Assembly (NCBI RefSeq): GCF_900091725.1
Contig: NZ_FMBW01000071.1
Coordinates: forward strand, 124,001-188,000
Direction of reading: 5' to 3'
DNA: 64,000 nt
Origin: Streptomyces sp. DvalAA-43
GTDB taxonomy: Bacteria; Actinomycetota; Actinomycetes; Streptomycetales; Streptomycetaceae
Shown here piece by piece: positions 52,122 through 60,721 of this stretch (position 1 is the first letter of the stretch; every line of letters begins with the position of its first letter). A model generated the notes under the pieces. That model was not told the origin of the DNA, made no database searches, and saw only the letters and a list, made by a program, of their open reading frames with translations. Made by a program: the position numbers and the translations under genes.

Positions 52122-54170
52122 TCAGTCGGTCACGGCGGCGGTCTGGGACGCGCCGGACTCGGTGCCGTCCTCGTAGCGGACCGTGACGCGGTAGTACACC
52201 GTGGTGCCGGCCGGCTGGGTGCTGTCCCACCAGTATCCGGCGCTGGTGTCGTCCACGCCGATCAGGTCGAAGGCCTCGGTCTCCGGGTTCCACCGGTGGA
52301 CAGCGACACCCGACATCCGGCTGCCGTTCTCGTTCCTGTCGCCGGTGCTGCCCCAGGAGATCCGGCCGCCGAGGCTCGTGCTGAGGTAGGTGAGCGGAGC
52401 GCCGGTCGCCGGCGGGGCGGTCGGGCGGAGGTCCAGCTCGGTGACGTCGGCGAGGGTCGCGCCGGTGTCCGGGGTGAGCTGGTTGCCGTACTGGTCGACG
52501 GCGACCACGCTGTAGCGCGCCTGCTGCCCGTCGGCCGGGACCGCGTCGTGGAAGGTCGTCGCCGTGATCTCCCGCGGCCGCAGGGTCCAGGGATCCTGCA
52601 CCGGGATGTACGTCCACCGCCCGTCGACGAGGGTGCCGCGCAGCACGCGGTAGTGGTCGAAGCCGGGTGTGTTGCTCGCCTCCCAGGAAAGGGTGACGCC
52701 GTTCTTCTTCGGGGTGGCCGTCACGCCGGTGACCGGTGCGGGGGCGGTCGTGTTGCCGGTGACGGCGACAGTGACCTCCTGGGAAGGGGTGCCCCCGTTC
52801 CCCGCGTGGTCCAGGGCGACGACCCCGTAGTAATACGTGACGCCGGGCGGCGGGGCGGCGTCGGTGAAGGTGGTGCCCCTCACCCCCTTGCCGACTTCCT
52901 CGCGCTGGGCCCCGGGTACGGTGCGCGGCTGACGCGACCGGAAGATCGAGTAGCCCGCGAAGTCGTGGCTGGTCCGCTCGGAGGCCTCCCAGGTCAGCGT
53001 GACGCCCGCCTCGCTCTCCGAAGCCCGCGCGTCGAGGGCGGTGTCCACCGGGCCCGTCCGGTCGCGGGTGTAGTACATCGCCGTGCCCGAGGCCGCCGAC
53101 TCGTGGCCGTGCGTGTCGACGGCGGTGACGACGTAGTAGTAGACGTCGCCGGTCTGGGGCAGGGGCCCGCTGTAACCGCCGCCCGACAACGTGTCGCCGG
53201 TCAGCCGGTTCTCGGGAGTGAGGGCGACCGGGGAGGAGGTCGAGCGGTACACGCGGTAGCCGGCGAGGTCGGACTCGGTATTGCTGTCCCAGTAGAGGGT
53301 GATCTTGTCCGGGTGGCCCATGGCCCAGTTGTCCTCGACGCCCTTCGGGGCGGCGGGAGCGGTCCGGTCGAGTGTGGTGATACCGAGGTCGGCGGTGCCT
53401 GCGGAGGCGTTACCGGCCTTGTCGTAGGCGCGGACCTCGTAGTAGTAGACGTTGCCGTCCTTCGGGACGGTCGTGTCGGTGTACGAGGTGGACGTCGTGG
53501 TCGCGATCGGCTTCGCGGGGTATGAGGCACCCTTCAGCCGCCGGTACACGCGGTACCCGGCGAGGTCCATCTCCTTGTTCTTGGCCCAGCTGACCTTCGT
53601 GGACGTGGTCGCCGTGCTGTAGGTGACGGTAGCCCCCGTCGGGACGAGCGGCTTGACCTTGTCGACGGTCGCCGAAGTGCGGGGGGCGTAGGCGAACTTG
53701 ACGTTGGCTGCGCCGGTCCAGTTGACGAAGTCCACGCGGAGGCTGTGCTTGCCCGACGGGATGGTCACGTTGACGGTCTTGGAGACGGTGGTGGCGACGT
53801 TCTTCCACAAGTCGACCTTGCGGACGCCGTCGACGTAGACGCGTATGCCGTCACGGGAGGAGGCGGTGAACGCGAAGGGTCCGCCGGAGCCGAAGTCGCG
53901 GTTCGTGGACCAGCGGACGCCGAAGTTGTCGGCGGGCATGCCCTTGAAGCCGGGTGCGCCGGTGCCCCAGTTCTGGTCGATCACGGAGTCGCAGTCCGTG
54001 CCCTTGGGAGTCCCGGAGAAGGTGGTGTTCGCGTAGAACGTCCGCTTGAAGACGGGTGACGCGCAGGTCACTGCGGCGGAGGCGGGACCGGCCGCGGCGA
54101 GCAGCCCGCCCGAGGTGGCGAGCACGACGGCGCCTGCGGTGGCGATCGTCGAGCTTCTTGGTCGGTTCAT
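52122..54170 (-). CDS. Secreted fibronectin type III protein with PA14-like N-domain
   Basis: 682 aa. Signal peptide with cleavage near AGPASAAV (about residue 32). Residues 35-165 look like a PA14-type domain (FKRTFYANTTFSGTP, DGIRVYVDGVRKVDLW). Four or five fibronectin-III repeats follow, each with the LAGYRVYR-like and YYYxVxAxDxxGN motifs. The last Ala/Thr-rich segment resembles a sixth, divergent repeat. No enzyme domain is present, so it probably binds carbohydrate or a cell-surface partner. Transcribed alone, rightmost in a convergent pair with tRNA-Pro. Confidence 0.88.
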   Translation of the reverse strand: MNRPRSSTIATAGAVVLATSGGLLAAAGPASAAVTCASPVFKRTFYANTTFSGTPKGTDCDSVIDQNWGTGAPGFKGMPADNFGVRWSTNRDFGSGGPFAFTASSRDGIRVYVDGVRKVDLWKNVATTVSKTVNVTIPSGKHSLRVDFVNWTGAANVKFAYAPRTSATVDKVKPLVPTGATVTYSTATTSTKVSWAKNKEMDLAGYRVYRRLKGASYPAKPIATTTSTSYTDTTVPKDGNVYYYEVRAYDKAGNASAGTADLGITTLDRTAPAAPKGVEDNWAMGHPDKITLYWDSNTESDLAGYRVYRSTSSPVALTPENRLTGDTLSGGGYSGPLPQTGDVYYYVVTAVDTHGHESAASGTAMYYTRDRTGPVDTALDARASESEAGVTLTWEASERTSHDFAGYSIFRSRQPRTVPGAQREEVGKGVRGTTFTDAAPPPGVTYYYGVVALDHAGNGGTPSQEVTVAVTGNTTAPAPVTGVTATPKKNGVTLSWEASNTPGFDHYRVLRGTLVDGRWTYIPVQDPWTLRPREITATTFHDAVPADGQQARYSVVAVDQYGNQLTPDTGATLADVTELDLRPTAPPATGAPLTYLSTSLGGRISWGSTGDRNENGSRMSGVAVHRWNPETEAFDLIGVDDTSAGYWWDSTQPAGTTVYYRVTVRYEDGTESGASQTAAVTD

Positions 54171-54349
54171 GCGTTCCTTCGGTCTTGGTCCTCGACGGCG
54201 GGATGTGACCGCCGACGATCAAGACTCGCGAGGAACACGCTTGGTTGTAGGCCGGGAGATCCGGCTCGTGACCGGCGGGGGCCGGCAGTTGGATCGGCCG
54301 GTCGTCGGCCGGGATCGGTGACGGGCGCCCCTCCTGTCCGTGGACGGCG

Positions 54350-55258
54350 TCATGACCGGTGTCCCGCCTCCGGCGTCGGGGCGGGCAGGTCGACAGGGGG
54401 CTGGTTGAAGTCGGCCGACCGGCTCACCGCTTCCCAGGTGGCCGCTTCCTCCAGCTGGCCGCGCGAGTAAGCCCGTGCCATCTGGACGGCACCTGCCCCG
54501 ATGATCAGGTGTGAAGGCGGGGCGGGGTGCTTGACCACGCGTACCAGGATTTCGCCCGCCCGCTTCGGGTCGCCCTGGGCGGCCGCGTCACCGAACAGGC
54601 GGACCATCCGGCCGACCGTGGCGTCGTACTCCGGCGGGACGTCCGGAATCCGCATCGAGGCTCCGGCCCAGTCCGTGGCGAATCCGCCCGGCTCCACGAC
54701 CAGGCACGTGATGCCGAACGGCGCCGTCTCGGCCGCGAGCACCCGGGTGAAGCCGTCCACGGCGAACTTGGCCGCCTGGTAGGACCCGAGTCCGGGGGTG
54801 CCGCCGACGCGGCCGCCGATGGACGAGAACTGCACGATCGTGCCGCCGCCCTGTGCCCGGAGGACCGGGACCGCCTCGGTCGAGACGTTGTAGACACCCC
54901 AGAAATTGGTGTCGAACTGACGGCGGAAGTCGTCCTCGGGCGTGGTCTCGATCGCCGAGGCGTTGGCGTAACCAGCGTTGTTGACGACCACGTCGACCCT
55001 GCCGAACCGGTCGACCGCCGCACGCAGCCCGGCCACGGCGGCCGACCGGTCGGTGACGTCGAGCGGGACGGGCAGGACGCGGTCTCCGTACTGCCGCACG
55101 AGGTCTTCCAGCTGCTCGGGCCTACGCGCCGTGGCCACCACGTTGTCGCCCGCTTCCAGCGCGGCGCTCGCGAGGTTGCGGCCGAAGCCACGGGACGAAC
55201 CGGTGATGAACCAGGTGTGGGGCTGGGGCTGAGGGTGGGGGTGGGCAGGCGTGTTCAT
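54350..55258 (-). CDS. Short-chain dehydrogenase/reductase
   Basis: 302 aa classical SDR. Cofactor motif TGSSRGFGRNLA (TGxxxGxG), NNAG in VVVNNAGYANAS, active-site Ser in FSSIGG and YxxxK in SYQAAKFA (the Tyr-x-x-x-Lys pair). NADPH preference is suggested by the Arg after the Gly motif. The first 12 residues are His/Pro-rich. ATG 55258 was chosen; upstream residues come from the operator region. It is divergent from the TetR gene (58 bp) and likely its target. Confidence 0.9.
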   Translation of the reverse strand: MNTPAHPHPQPQPHTWFITGSSRGFGRNLASAALEAGDNVVATARRPEQLEDLVRQYGDRVLPVPLDVTDRSAAVAGLRAAVDRFGRVDVVVNNAGYANASAIETTPEDDFRRQFDTNFWGVYNVSTEAVPVLRAQGGGTIVQFSSIGGRVGGTPGLGSYQAAKFAVDGFTRVLAAETAPFGITCLVVEPGGFATDWAGASMRIPDVPPEYDATVGRMVRLFGDAAAQGDPKRAGEILVRVVKHPAPPSHLIIGAGAVQMARAYSRGQLEEAATWEAVSRSADFNQPPVDLPAPTPEAGHRS

Positions 55259-55266
55259 GGTTCTAC

Positions 55267-55303
55267 CGAAACACGGTTGCGTTATTAGCACAACCTGGTT
55301 TCG
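55267..55303. promoter_or_regulatory. Palindromic operator between SDR and TetR genes
   Basis: CGAAAC-N2-GGTTG-N11-CAACC-N2-GTTTCG. The arms 55267-55279 and 55291-55303 match except for the two N2 positions. It covers most of the 58-bp gap, so TetR binding would block both promoters. Confidence 0.75.
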
Positions 55304-55316
55304 TTAGGATGGAGGT

Positions 55317-56054
55317 ATGAGCACGGCTGATTTCCTGCGCGCCCGCAGCCCTGAGGCCAAGGCCGCTCGCGAGGCCGTGATCCTCGCGGCGGCGGCCCGA
55401 CTCGCCACGGCGAGGGGCGTGCGGGAGGTGACCATGACCGCCATCGCCGGCGAGGTCGGCATGCACAAGTCCGCGATGCTGCGCTACTTCGAGACGCGCG
55501 AGGACATCTTCCTGCGCCTGGCGGGCACCGCCTGGCGCGACTGGTCCGCCGAGATACGCGGCCGCCTCGGTGCCGTCACACCCTGCACCGGGGCCGACGG
55601 ACAGCAGTGGGACCGGAGCGCCCGCTCGATCGCCGACGCACTGGCCGGGACGCTGGTGGCCCGCCCGCTGTTCTGCGATCTACTGGCCCACACCCCGCTG
55701 AGCCTGGAGCGGAACGTGTCCACCGACACCGTCCGGACGTTCAAGAGGGGTGCCATCGCGGAGGTCGCGAGCATCGGCGACGCGCTGTGCGCGATCACCC
55801 CACTCGACGCCGACCAGGCGCGCGCCGTCGTGACGACCGCGACCTCGATGGCCGGGGCCCTGTGGCAGATGGCCGCCCCCGGTACCCGGCTGCGCGCCTT
55901 CTACGAGACCGATCCCGAGCTGTCCCACTCCGTCGTCGATGTCGAACCCAGGCTGAGCGACGTCCTGAGCGCCCTGCTCACCGGGTACGCCGCCCGCGCG
56001 GAAGCCCGTACCGAAGCCCGTACCGAGGCCCACGCGGAAGAGGGAGCGGGCTGA
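55317..56054 (+). CDS. TetR-family transcriptional repressor
   Basis: 245 aa. The N-terminal HTH is in AREAVILAAAARLATA / MTAIAGEVGMHKSAMLRYFETRE, the usual TetR signature. The C-terminal ligand domain is unassigned. The last 20 residues are a repeated (A)RTEA(R/H) tail (EARTEARTEAHAEEG). RBS GGAGG lies directly before the ATG. It probably represses itself and the divergent SDR gene through the palindrome at 55267-55303. Confidence 0.92.
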   Translation: MSTADFLRARSPEAKAAREAVILAAAARLATARGVREVTMTAIAGEVGMHKSAMLRYFETREDIFLRLAGTAWRDWSAEIRGRLGAVTPCTGADGQQWDRSARSIADALAGTLVARPLFCDLLAHTPLSLERNVSTDTVRTFKRGAIAEVASIGDALCAITPLDADQARAVVTTATSMAGALWQMAAPGTRLRAFYETDPELSHSVVDVEPRLSDVLSALLTGYAARAEARTEARTEAHAEEGAG

Positions 56055-56084
56055 GGCCGTACGCCTCGTGCGGGCATGGGCGGG

Positions 56085-57080
56085 TCAGCTCTGGCGGGGC
56101 TCGGTCCATGGGCGGAGTTTCTCCGGGTTGCGGACCGCCCAGATGTGTGTGACGCGGTCGGTGGTGAGGCTGAACGCCGCCACGGTCACGGGGACGCCGG
56201 CGTGCTGGGCGACCAGGCCGGGCCGGCCGTTGACCGTCCGTTCCAGGAGTGTCAGGCCCGGGGCCTTGTCGGCGATGTGGATCAGGTACTGGGCGATGCG
56301 GTCGCCGCCCCGGACCGGGCGGAGGACGGTGCCGACCAGGCCGCCGCCGTCGGCGGTCATCGTGGCGTCGGGGTCGAGGAGGCCGACCAGGGCCCCGATG
56401 TCCCTGGCCTCCCAGGCCTCCTTGAAACGCCGCACCAGGCCGGTCTGCCCGGCCGCCGGAACCGCCGGGGCCTGCGCGGCGCGGACCCGCCGACGCGCCG
56501 AGGATGCCAGCTGCCGGCAGGCCGCGGGGGTCCGGTCCACGATCTCGGCGATCTCCGCGAAGGGGTACCGGAAGACGTCGTGCAGGATGAACGCCACGCG
56601 TTCGGCCGGTGTCATCGACTCCAGTACGACGAGGAAGGCCATGTCCACCGACTCGTCCAGGGTGATCTGGTCGGCGGGGTCGGCCGACTCCGACCCGGCG
56701 CCGACCGCCCGCCCGCTGAACCACTCCGTACGGTCCGGCAGCGGCTCGGGGATCCAGGCGCCGACGTAGGCCTCGCGCCGGACCCGTGCCGAGCCGAGCA
56801 CGTCCAGGCAGATGCGGCCGGCCACCGTCGTCAGCCAGGCGGCGGGCGACTCGACGGCCTCCTGCCGGCGCCGCGGCATCGCGTACCAGCGGGCGTAGGT
56901 CTCCTGTACGGCGTCCTCCGCCTCGGCCAGTGAACCGAGCAGCCGGTACGCGAGGTTGATCAGTCGGCGCCGCTCACCGGCGATCACGCTCGGGGCCGGT
57001 TCGGTGCGGGCGTGTGCTGGTTCGGAGGGGACGTATGCCGACTCGGCGGGGGCGTGTGCTGGTTCGGAGGGGGTGCTCAT
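56085..57080 (-). CDS. sigJ: ECF41-group sigma factor with SnoaL-like extension
   Basis: 331 aa. Sigma region 2 is in INLAYRLLGSLAEAEDAVQETYARWYAM; region 4 in PAERVAFILHDVFRYPFAEIAEIV. Between them is WIPEPLP, and the C-terminal SnoaL-like domain contains DGGG and, near the end, NPEKL. These are the marks of ECF41 (SigJ-type) factors, whose C-domain regulates activity in place of an anti-sigma factor. The first 30 residues repeat SEPAHA. A candidate target promoter lies in the divergent gap at 57163-57189. Confidence 0.92.
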   Translation of the reverse strand: MSTPSEPAHAPAESAYVPSEPAHARTEPAPSVIAGERRRLINLAYRLLGSLAEAEDAVQETYARWYAMPRRRQEAVESPAAWLTTVAGRICLDVLGSARVRREAYVGAWIPEPLPDRTEWFSGRAVGAGSESADPADQITLDESVDMAFLVVLESMTPAERVAFILHDVFRYPFAEIAEIVDRTPAACRQLASSARRRVRAAQAPAVPAAGQTGLVRRFKEAWEARDIGALVGLLDPDATMTADGGGLVGTVLRPVRGGDRIAQYLIHIADKAPGLTLLERTVNGRPGLVAQHAGVPVTVAAFSLTTDRVTHIWAVRNPEKLRPWTEPRQS

Positions 57081-57162
57081 TGGCCGTGACCGCTCCCTGG
57101 TTCTCCTCAGCCGCGGTTGTGCTCAGCCGGGGGGCTGCTCATTCGCGGACCTGCTCGCCCGG

Positions 57163-57189
57163 CCTCACATTTCGCGGGCCTGCGTCGTC
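57163..57189 (+). promoter_or_regulatory. Candidate ECF41-dependent promoter
   Basis: CCTCACA (57163-57169), 16 nt, CGTC (57186-57189). The ECF41 consensus is TGTCACA-N16-CGTC, so five of seven -35 bases and all -10 bases match. It points to the gene at 57246 and adjoins the sigma factor gene. Confidence 0.55.
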
Positions 57190-57245
57190 GAACTACCGAG
57201 ACATTACTGATCCACCGCCGCGAGGCAGAAGAGGGGGACCGTGTC

Positions 57246-57650
57246 ATGACCACACGGACGACGGCAGCACCGGGCAGAGTCACGTTCTTGCAGGTCGCGA
57301 TAGCGCTGCAGACCTTGGCCATCTTCTTCCAGGCGACCACTGCCGGTCTGCTGCTGTCCACGTCCTACGGCGAGGCGCTGCACGGCGTCGGAGCGCGCGT
57401 GATGTACGGCGCGTCGATGCTGTACGTACTCGCCGCGGTCCTGGCCTGGCGGCCGGGCGGCGGTGCGCCCCGCCCCATCCTGTACGCGTCCGGCTTCCTC
57501 GTACTCGCTTCGGTCCAGGTGGTGCTGGGCATCGCGCACAAGCCGTCGCTCCACGTACCCCTGGGCGTCCTGATGTTCGGGCTGAGCGTGCTGGCCCTGG
57601 GCCAGGTACTGACCGCGCGCTCGCCGGGGAGCACCGGCACCCGCTCGTAG
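57246..57650 (+). CDS. Four-helix membrane protein, probable ECF41 target
   Basis: 134 aa with four hydrophobic helices: VAIALQTLAIFFQATTAGLLL, MYGASMLYVLAAVLAW, ILYASGFLVLASVQVVLGIA and LGVLMFGLSVLALGQVL. Family unknown; topology resembles small DoxX-like or electron-carrier membrane proteins, but no motif proves it. ATG 57246 is preceded by GAGGGGGA. Its position divergent from sigJ with a matching promoter suggests it is the regulated gene, instead of the oxidoreductase or CMD gene usual for ECF41. Confidence 0.75.
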   Translation: MTTRTTAAPGRVTFLQVAIALQTLAIFFQATTAGLLLSTSYGEALHGVGARVMYGASMLYVLAAVLAWRPGGGAPRPILYASGFLVLASVQVVLGIAHKPSLHVPLGVLMFGLSVLALGQVLTARSPGSTGTRS

Positions 57651-57791
57651 CCGCCACCGAGGTCGCGCCTCGGAACGCACTCGGGGAGGGGGAGTCGCAC
57701 CTGGCGCCTACTACCCAGAATGCACCTTTCGTACCTACATGCGAATCTGGTGATGGCCCATCGTCCGAGTTCCGCAACAGGAGGCACGATC

Positions 57792-57962
57792 GTGGGCAAG
57801 AAGCAGAGTCGACAGAACCGCGGTGCCCGCACCGGCGGCCATGAACGCAGCACTGCTCCGGAGACGAAGGAGCAGACGCAGCCGACAGCCGCCCAGGACA
57901 CGGTGCACTCGATCTCGGAGCAGGTCTCTCACCGGAAGCAGCGGAGGTTCGGCCACAACTGA
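57792..57962 (+). CDS. Small basic hydrophilic protein
   Basis: 56 aa. GTG 57792 has AGGAGG 7 nt upstream. The sequence is rich in Lys/Arg/Gln/Thr (GKKQSRQNRGARTGGHERST) with no membrane segment and ends RKQRRFGHN. No family is recognised; probably disordered. The strong ribosome site and the perfect terminator right after it support a real, expressed gene. Confidence 0.75.
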   Translation: MGKKQSRQNRGARTGGHERSTAPETKEQTQPTAAQDTVHSISEQVSHRKQRRFGHN

Positions 57963-57990
57963 TCCTCGTATCTCCGTAGAACCGAACGAC

Positions 57991-58046
57991 AACCGCCCTC
58001 CGCGGCGGCGCCCCTCGGGGATCGCCGCCGCGGAGGGCGGTTTTTT
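57991..58046 (+). terminator. Canonical terminator of the small basic protein gene
   Basis: Perfect 20-bp stem (57991-58010 / 58023-58042), inner CCCC-TCG-GGGG loop, followed by TTTTTT (58041-58046). The best T-tract terminator in the window. Confidence 0.93.
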
Positions 58047-58336
58047 CTGCGTCCATGAGCCCGTGAAACCGTGAGCCTGTGAATCCCTGAGCCCCTGAGC
58101 ACGTGAATCCGGGTGCCGATGCGCCCGTGACACTCTGCGACCCCCGGCCGAAATGCCACCCGTTCGGGTCTCGGCCGGGGGTTTATCTACGCGCGGAGCC
58201 ATGAGGACCGAACGATCATTCGGGCATATCAGACCAGTTATTCCACAGCTATTACCGGCCGGTACCCATAGCTGCTAGAAACGTGGCGCTCAATCAACCC
58301 CCCACCCACCCCCCACACTTCGGAGGGCTGACAGCC
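58047..58336. other. Repeat and promoter region before the SGNH gene
   Basis: 58052-58110 has degenerate 9-10-mers of (c)ctgagc/cgtgaa type. A second terminator stem follows (58140-58151 / 58171-58182, then TTTAT). From 58205 to 58300 it is AT-richer and probably contains the SGNH gene promoter. Confidence 0.5.
58140..58184 (+). terminator. Second terminator-like hairpin
   Basis: 12-bp perfect stem ACCCCCGGCCGA / TCGGCCGGGGGT with a 19-nt loop, then TTTAT. No gene lies between it and the previous terminator. Confidence 0.65.
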
Positions 58337-59143
58337 ATGTCAGTACGGAGATTCTGGGCGTCCGCATCCACTCTGGTCCTCGCCGCCGCGGCCGCGCTGG
58401 GCATTGCCCAGCCGGCCTCGGCGAACTCCTCGGCCGCCGCCGGCGGATACGTCGCACTCGGCGACTCGTACTCCTCCGGCGTCGGTGCCGGAAGCTATCT
58501 TTCCGACAGCGGCGACTGCCGCCGCAGCACCAACGCCTACCCCTACCTCTGGGCCGCTGCGAACTCCCCTTCGTCCTTCGCCTTCGTGGCCTGTTCCGGT
58601 GCCACGACCAGCTCGGTGGCCGGAACCCAGCTGGGGGCGCTGAACTCGTCCACCGGTCTGGTCAGCGTCACCGCGGGCGGCAACGACGTCGGGTTCGCCG
58701 ATGTCATGCAGGACTGCGTGCTGTCCGGTGAGGCCACCTGCCTCAGCAGCGTCGGCACGGCCGTGTCACAGATCGAGAACTCGCTGCCGTCCGGACTGAG
58801 TTCGCTCTACGGCTCCATCCGCTCACGGGCCCCGCAGGCCCATGTCGTGGTGCTGGGCTATCCGCGCTTCTACCAGCTGAGCGGCAGCTGTATCGCCGGG
58901 CTCTCGGAGAAGGAGCGGTCCGCCATCAACAACGCGTCCGACGTGCTGAACGGGGTCATCGCCAAGCAGGCCGCCGATGCCGGGTTCACGTTCTCCAGCG
59001 TGGTCGACGAGTTCACCGGGCACGAGCTGTGCTCCGGTGACCCGTGGCTCCACAGCGTGTCGTTGCCGATCTACAACTCGTACCACCCCAAGGCCGCCGG
59101 TCAGTCCGGCGGTTACCTCCCGGCCTTCCGCTCGGCCGCGTAG
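58337..59143 (+). CDS. Secreted SGNH/GDSL esterase-lipase
   Basis: 268 aa. Signal peptide up to about IAQPASANS. Block I is VALGDSYSSGVGAG with the catalytic Ser, block III GGNDVGF, and block V the Asp-His of DPWLHSVSLP. Six Cys can pair as in Streptomyces lipase SCO1725 and phospholipase A2-type enzymes. ATG 58337 has GGAGGG 9 nt upstream. Stand-alone gene. Confidence 0.92.
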   Translation: MSVRRFWASASTLVLAAAAALGIAQPASANSSAAAGGYVALGDSYSSGVGAGSYLSDSGDCRRSTNAYPYLWAAANSPSSFAFVACSGATTSSVAGTQLGALNSSTGLVSVTAGGNDVGFADVMQDCVLSGEATCLSSVGTAVSQIENSLPSGLSSLYGSIRSRAPQAHVVVLGYPRFYQLSGSCIAGLSEKERSAINNASDVLNGVIAKQAADAGFTFSSVVDEFTGHELCSGDPWLHSVSLPIYNSYHPKAAGQSGGYLPAFRSAA

Positions 59144-59220
59144 GACGCGGACGAGAGAGGTGCGGGAGTGCGGCGGGCCACCGGGGGTTCTCCCGGGGCC
59201 CGCCGCACTGCCGCCACCGG

Positions 59221-60675
59221 TCAGGCGGGGTCCGACGCGGCACCCGGCCTGCGCAGGGTCAGGGCGGCGACCGCGGCGAGTACGGCGGTGGCCGCGGCGG
59301 CCCACCAGCCGTGGCGGAAGGCGTCGAGCGCCTCGCCCGGCCCGTCCGGCGCACCGAGCAGCGTGACCATCAGGGCCACACCCAGCACCGAACCCGTCTG
59401 GCGGGCCATCGTGGTGACGGCCGATCCGGTGGCGAAACGGGTGGGCGGGAGCGCCGCGGCGGCCGCGCCGACCAAGGTCGGGAGGGCCAGACCGACGCCG
59501 ATGCCGGTGACCAGCATGCCGGGGAGGAAATCGCTCGCGTAAGCCGGAGCCGTACCGAGGGAGACGGCCCACCAGGCCAGCCCGGCGGCGAAGAGCAGGC
59601 AGCCGACCGCCGCGGTGCGCCCCGCCCCGAGCCGGCGGACCACCGGTCCCGAGAGGACCGCGAGCGCGGGCACGACCAACGGCCCCGGCGCGACGGCGAG
59701 TCCGGTACGGATCGCCGAGTACCCCCACACCTGCTGGCACCAGAGCACCGACGTCAGCAGCATCGCCGCGAACGCGACGGTGAAGAGCAGGGCCGCGAGG
59801 GTGGCCGTCGCGAAGACCGGAGTACGCAGCATCGGCAGTTCGACGACCGGGGCCGGATGCCGGGCGGAGCGCATCCAGAAGCCCGCGGCGAGGACGGCCG
59901 TCGCGACCAGCGCGACCAGGACGCGCGGCGAACTCCAGCCCCAGGCATCGGCCTTGACCAGGGCGAGGGCCAGCGCGCCTATCGCGAGGGTGAGCAGCAC
60001 CGCCCCGACAAGATCCGGGAAGGGGCCCTCGCGGTGCGGACGGGCGTCGGGCAGCAGCCGTGCGCCCATGAGCAGCCCGATCACGCCGACCGGCACGTTG
60101 ACGAGGAAGACCCAGCGCCAGTCCGCCTCCACCAGCACACCGCCGACCACCGGGCCGAGACCGGCCGCGATGCCGCCGATCGCCGCCCAGCTCCGGATCG
60201 CCCGGGGGCGGCGCTCCGCCGGGGTGTTGACCAGCAGGAGGGCGAGGGACGTCGGCATCAGCGCGGCGGCTCCGGCCGCTTGCAGCGCGCGGGCGGCCAC
60301 CAGCCAGCCGACTCCCGGGGCGAGGGCGCAGAGCGCGGAGGCGACGGTGAAGACCGCCAGCCCGAGAAGGAAGCCTCGGCGGTGGCCGTACCGGTCGGCC
60401 AGTCGGCCCGCGACGACGAGCAGGGCGGCGAAGACGATCGCGTACGCGTTGAGCACCCAGGACAGCGAGGCGAGGGACGTGCCGTCGAAGGCGTCGCCGA
60501 GTGCGGGGACCGCGACATTGACGATGAACAGGTCGAGATTCACCACGAAGACACCGGCCGAGATGATCCAGACGGTGGCCCGCGAGGTGGGCGGGGAGGG
60601 GGCGGAAGCAGAGGAGGAAGTGGCCGCCCGAGCAGCCGGCGCCGGAGGGGGTGGGTTTGATTTTCCAACTGTCAT
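59221..60675 (-). CDS. MFS drug-efflux transporter (DHA2/EmrB type)
   Basis: 484 aa with about 14 predicted helices. Motif A-like region GRLADRYGHRRGFLLGLAVF and motif C-like AGLGPVVGGVLVEADWRWVF (drug-export motif). ATG 60675 begins MTVGKSNPPPP. It lies divergent from an HxlR regulator with only 46 bp between, so that regulator very probably controls it. The substrate is unknown. Confidence 0.92.
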   Translation of the reverse strand: MTVGKSNPPPPAPAARAATSSSASAPSPPTSRATVWIISAGVFVVNLDLFIVNVAVPALGDAFDGTSLASLSWVLNAYAIVFAALLVVAGRLADRYGHRRGFLLGLAVFTVASALCALAPGVGWLVAARALQAAGAAALMPTSLALLLVNTPAERRPRAIRSWAAIGGIAAGLGPVVGGVLVEADWRWVFLVNVPVGVIGLLMGARLLPDARPHREGPFPDLVGAVLLTLAIGALALALVKADAWGWSSPRVLVALVATAVLAAGFWMRSARHPAPVVELPMLRTPVFATATLAALLFTVAFAAMLLTSVLWCQQVWGYSAIRTGLAVAPGPLVVPALAVLSGPVVRRLGAGRTAAVGCLLFAAGLAWWAVSLGTAPAYASDFLPGMLVTGIGVGLALPTLVGAAAAALPPTRFATGSAVTTMARQTGSVLGVALMVTLLGAPDGPGEALDAFRHGWWAAAATAVLAAVAALTLRRPGAASDPA

Positions 60676-60680
60676 GGCGG

Positions 60681-60716
60681 CAAGGTAGCGCCAGTGAGTT
60701 TGAGATGGCAACCTTG
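60681..60716. promoter_or_regulatory. Candidate operator between MFS and HxlR genes
   Basis: CAAGGT (60681-60686) and ACCTTG (60711-60716) form an inverted repeat spanning the whole 46-bp gap, with weak inner symmetry (GCC / GGC). Confidence 0.5.
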
Positions 60717-60721
60717 TGGTG

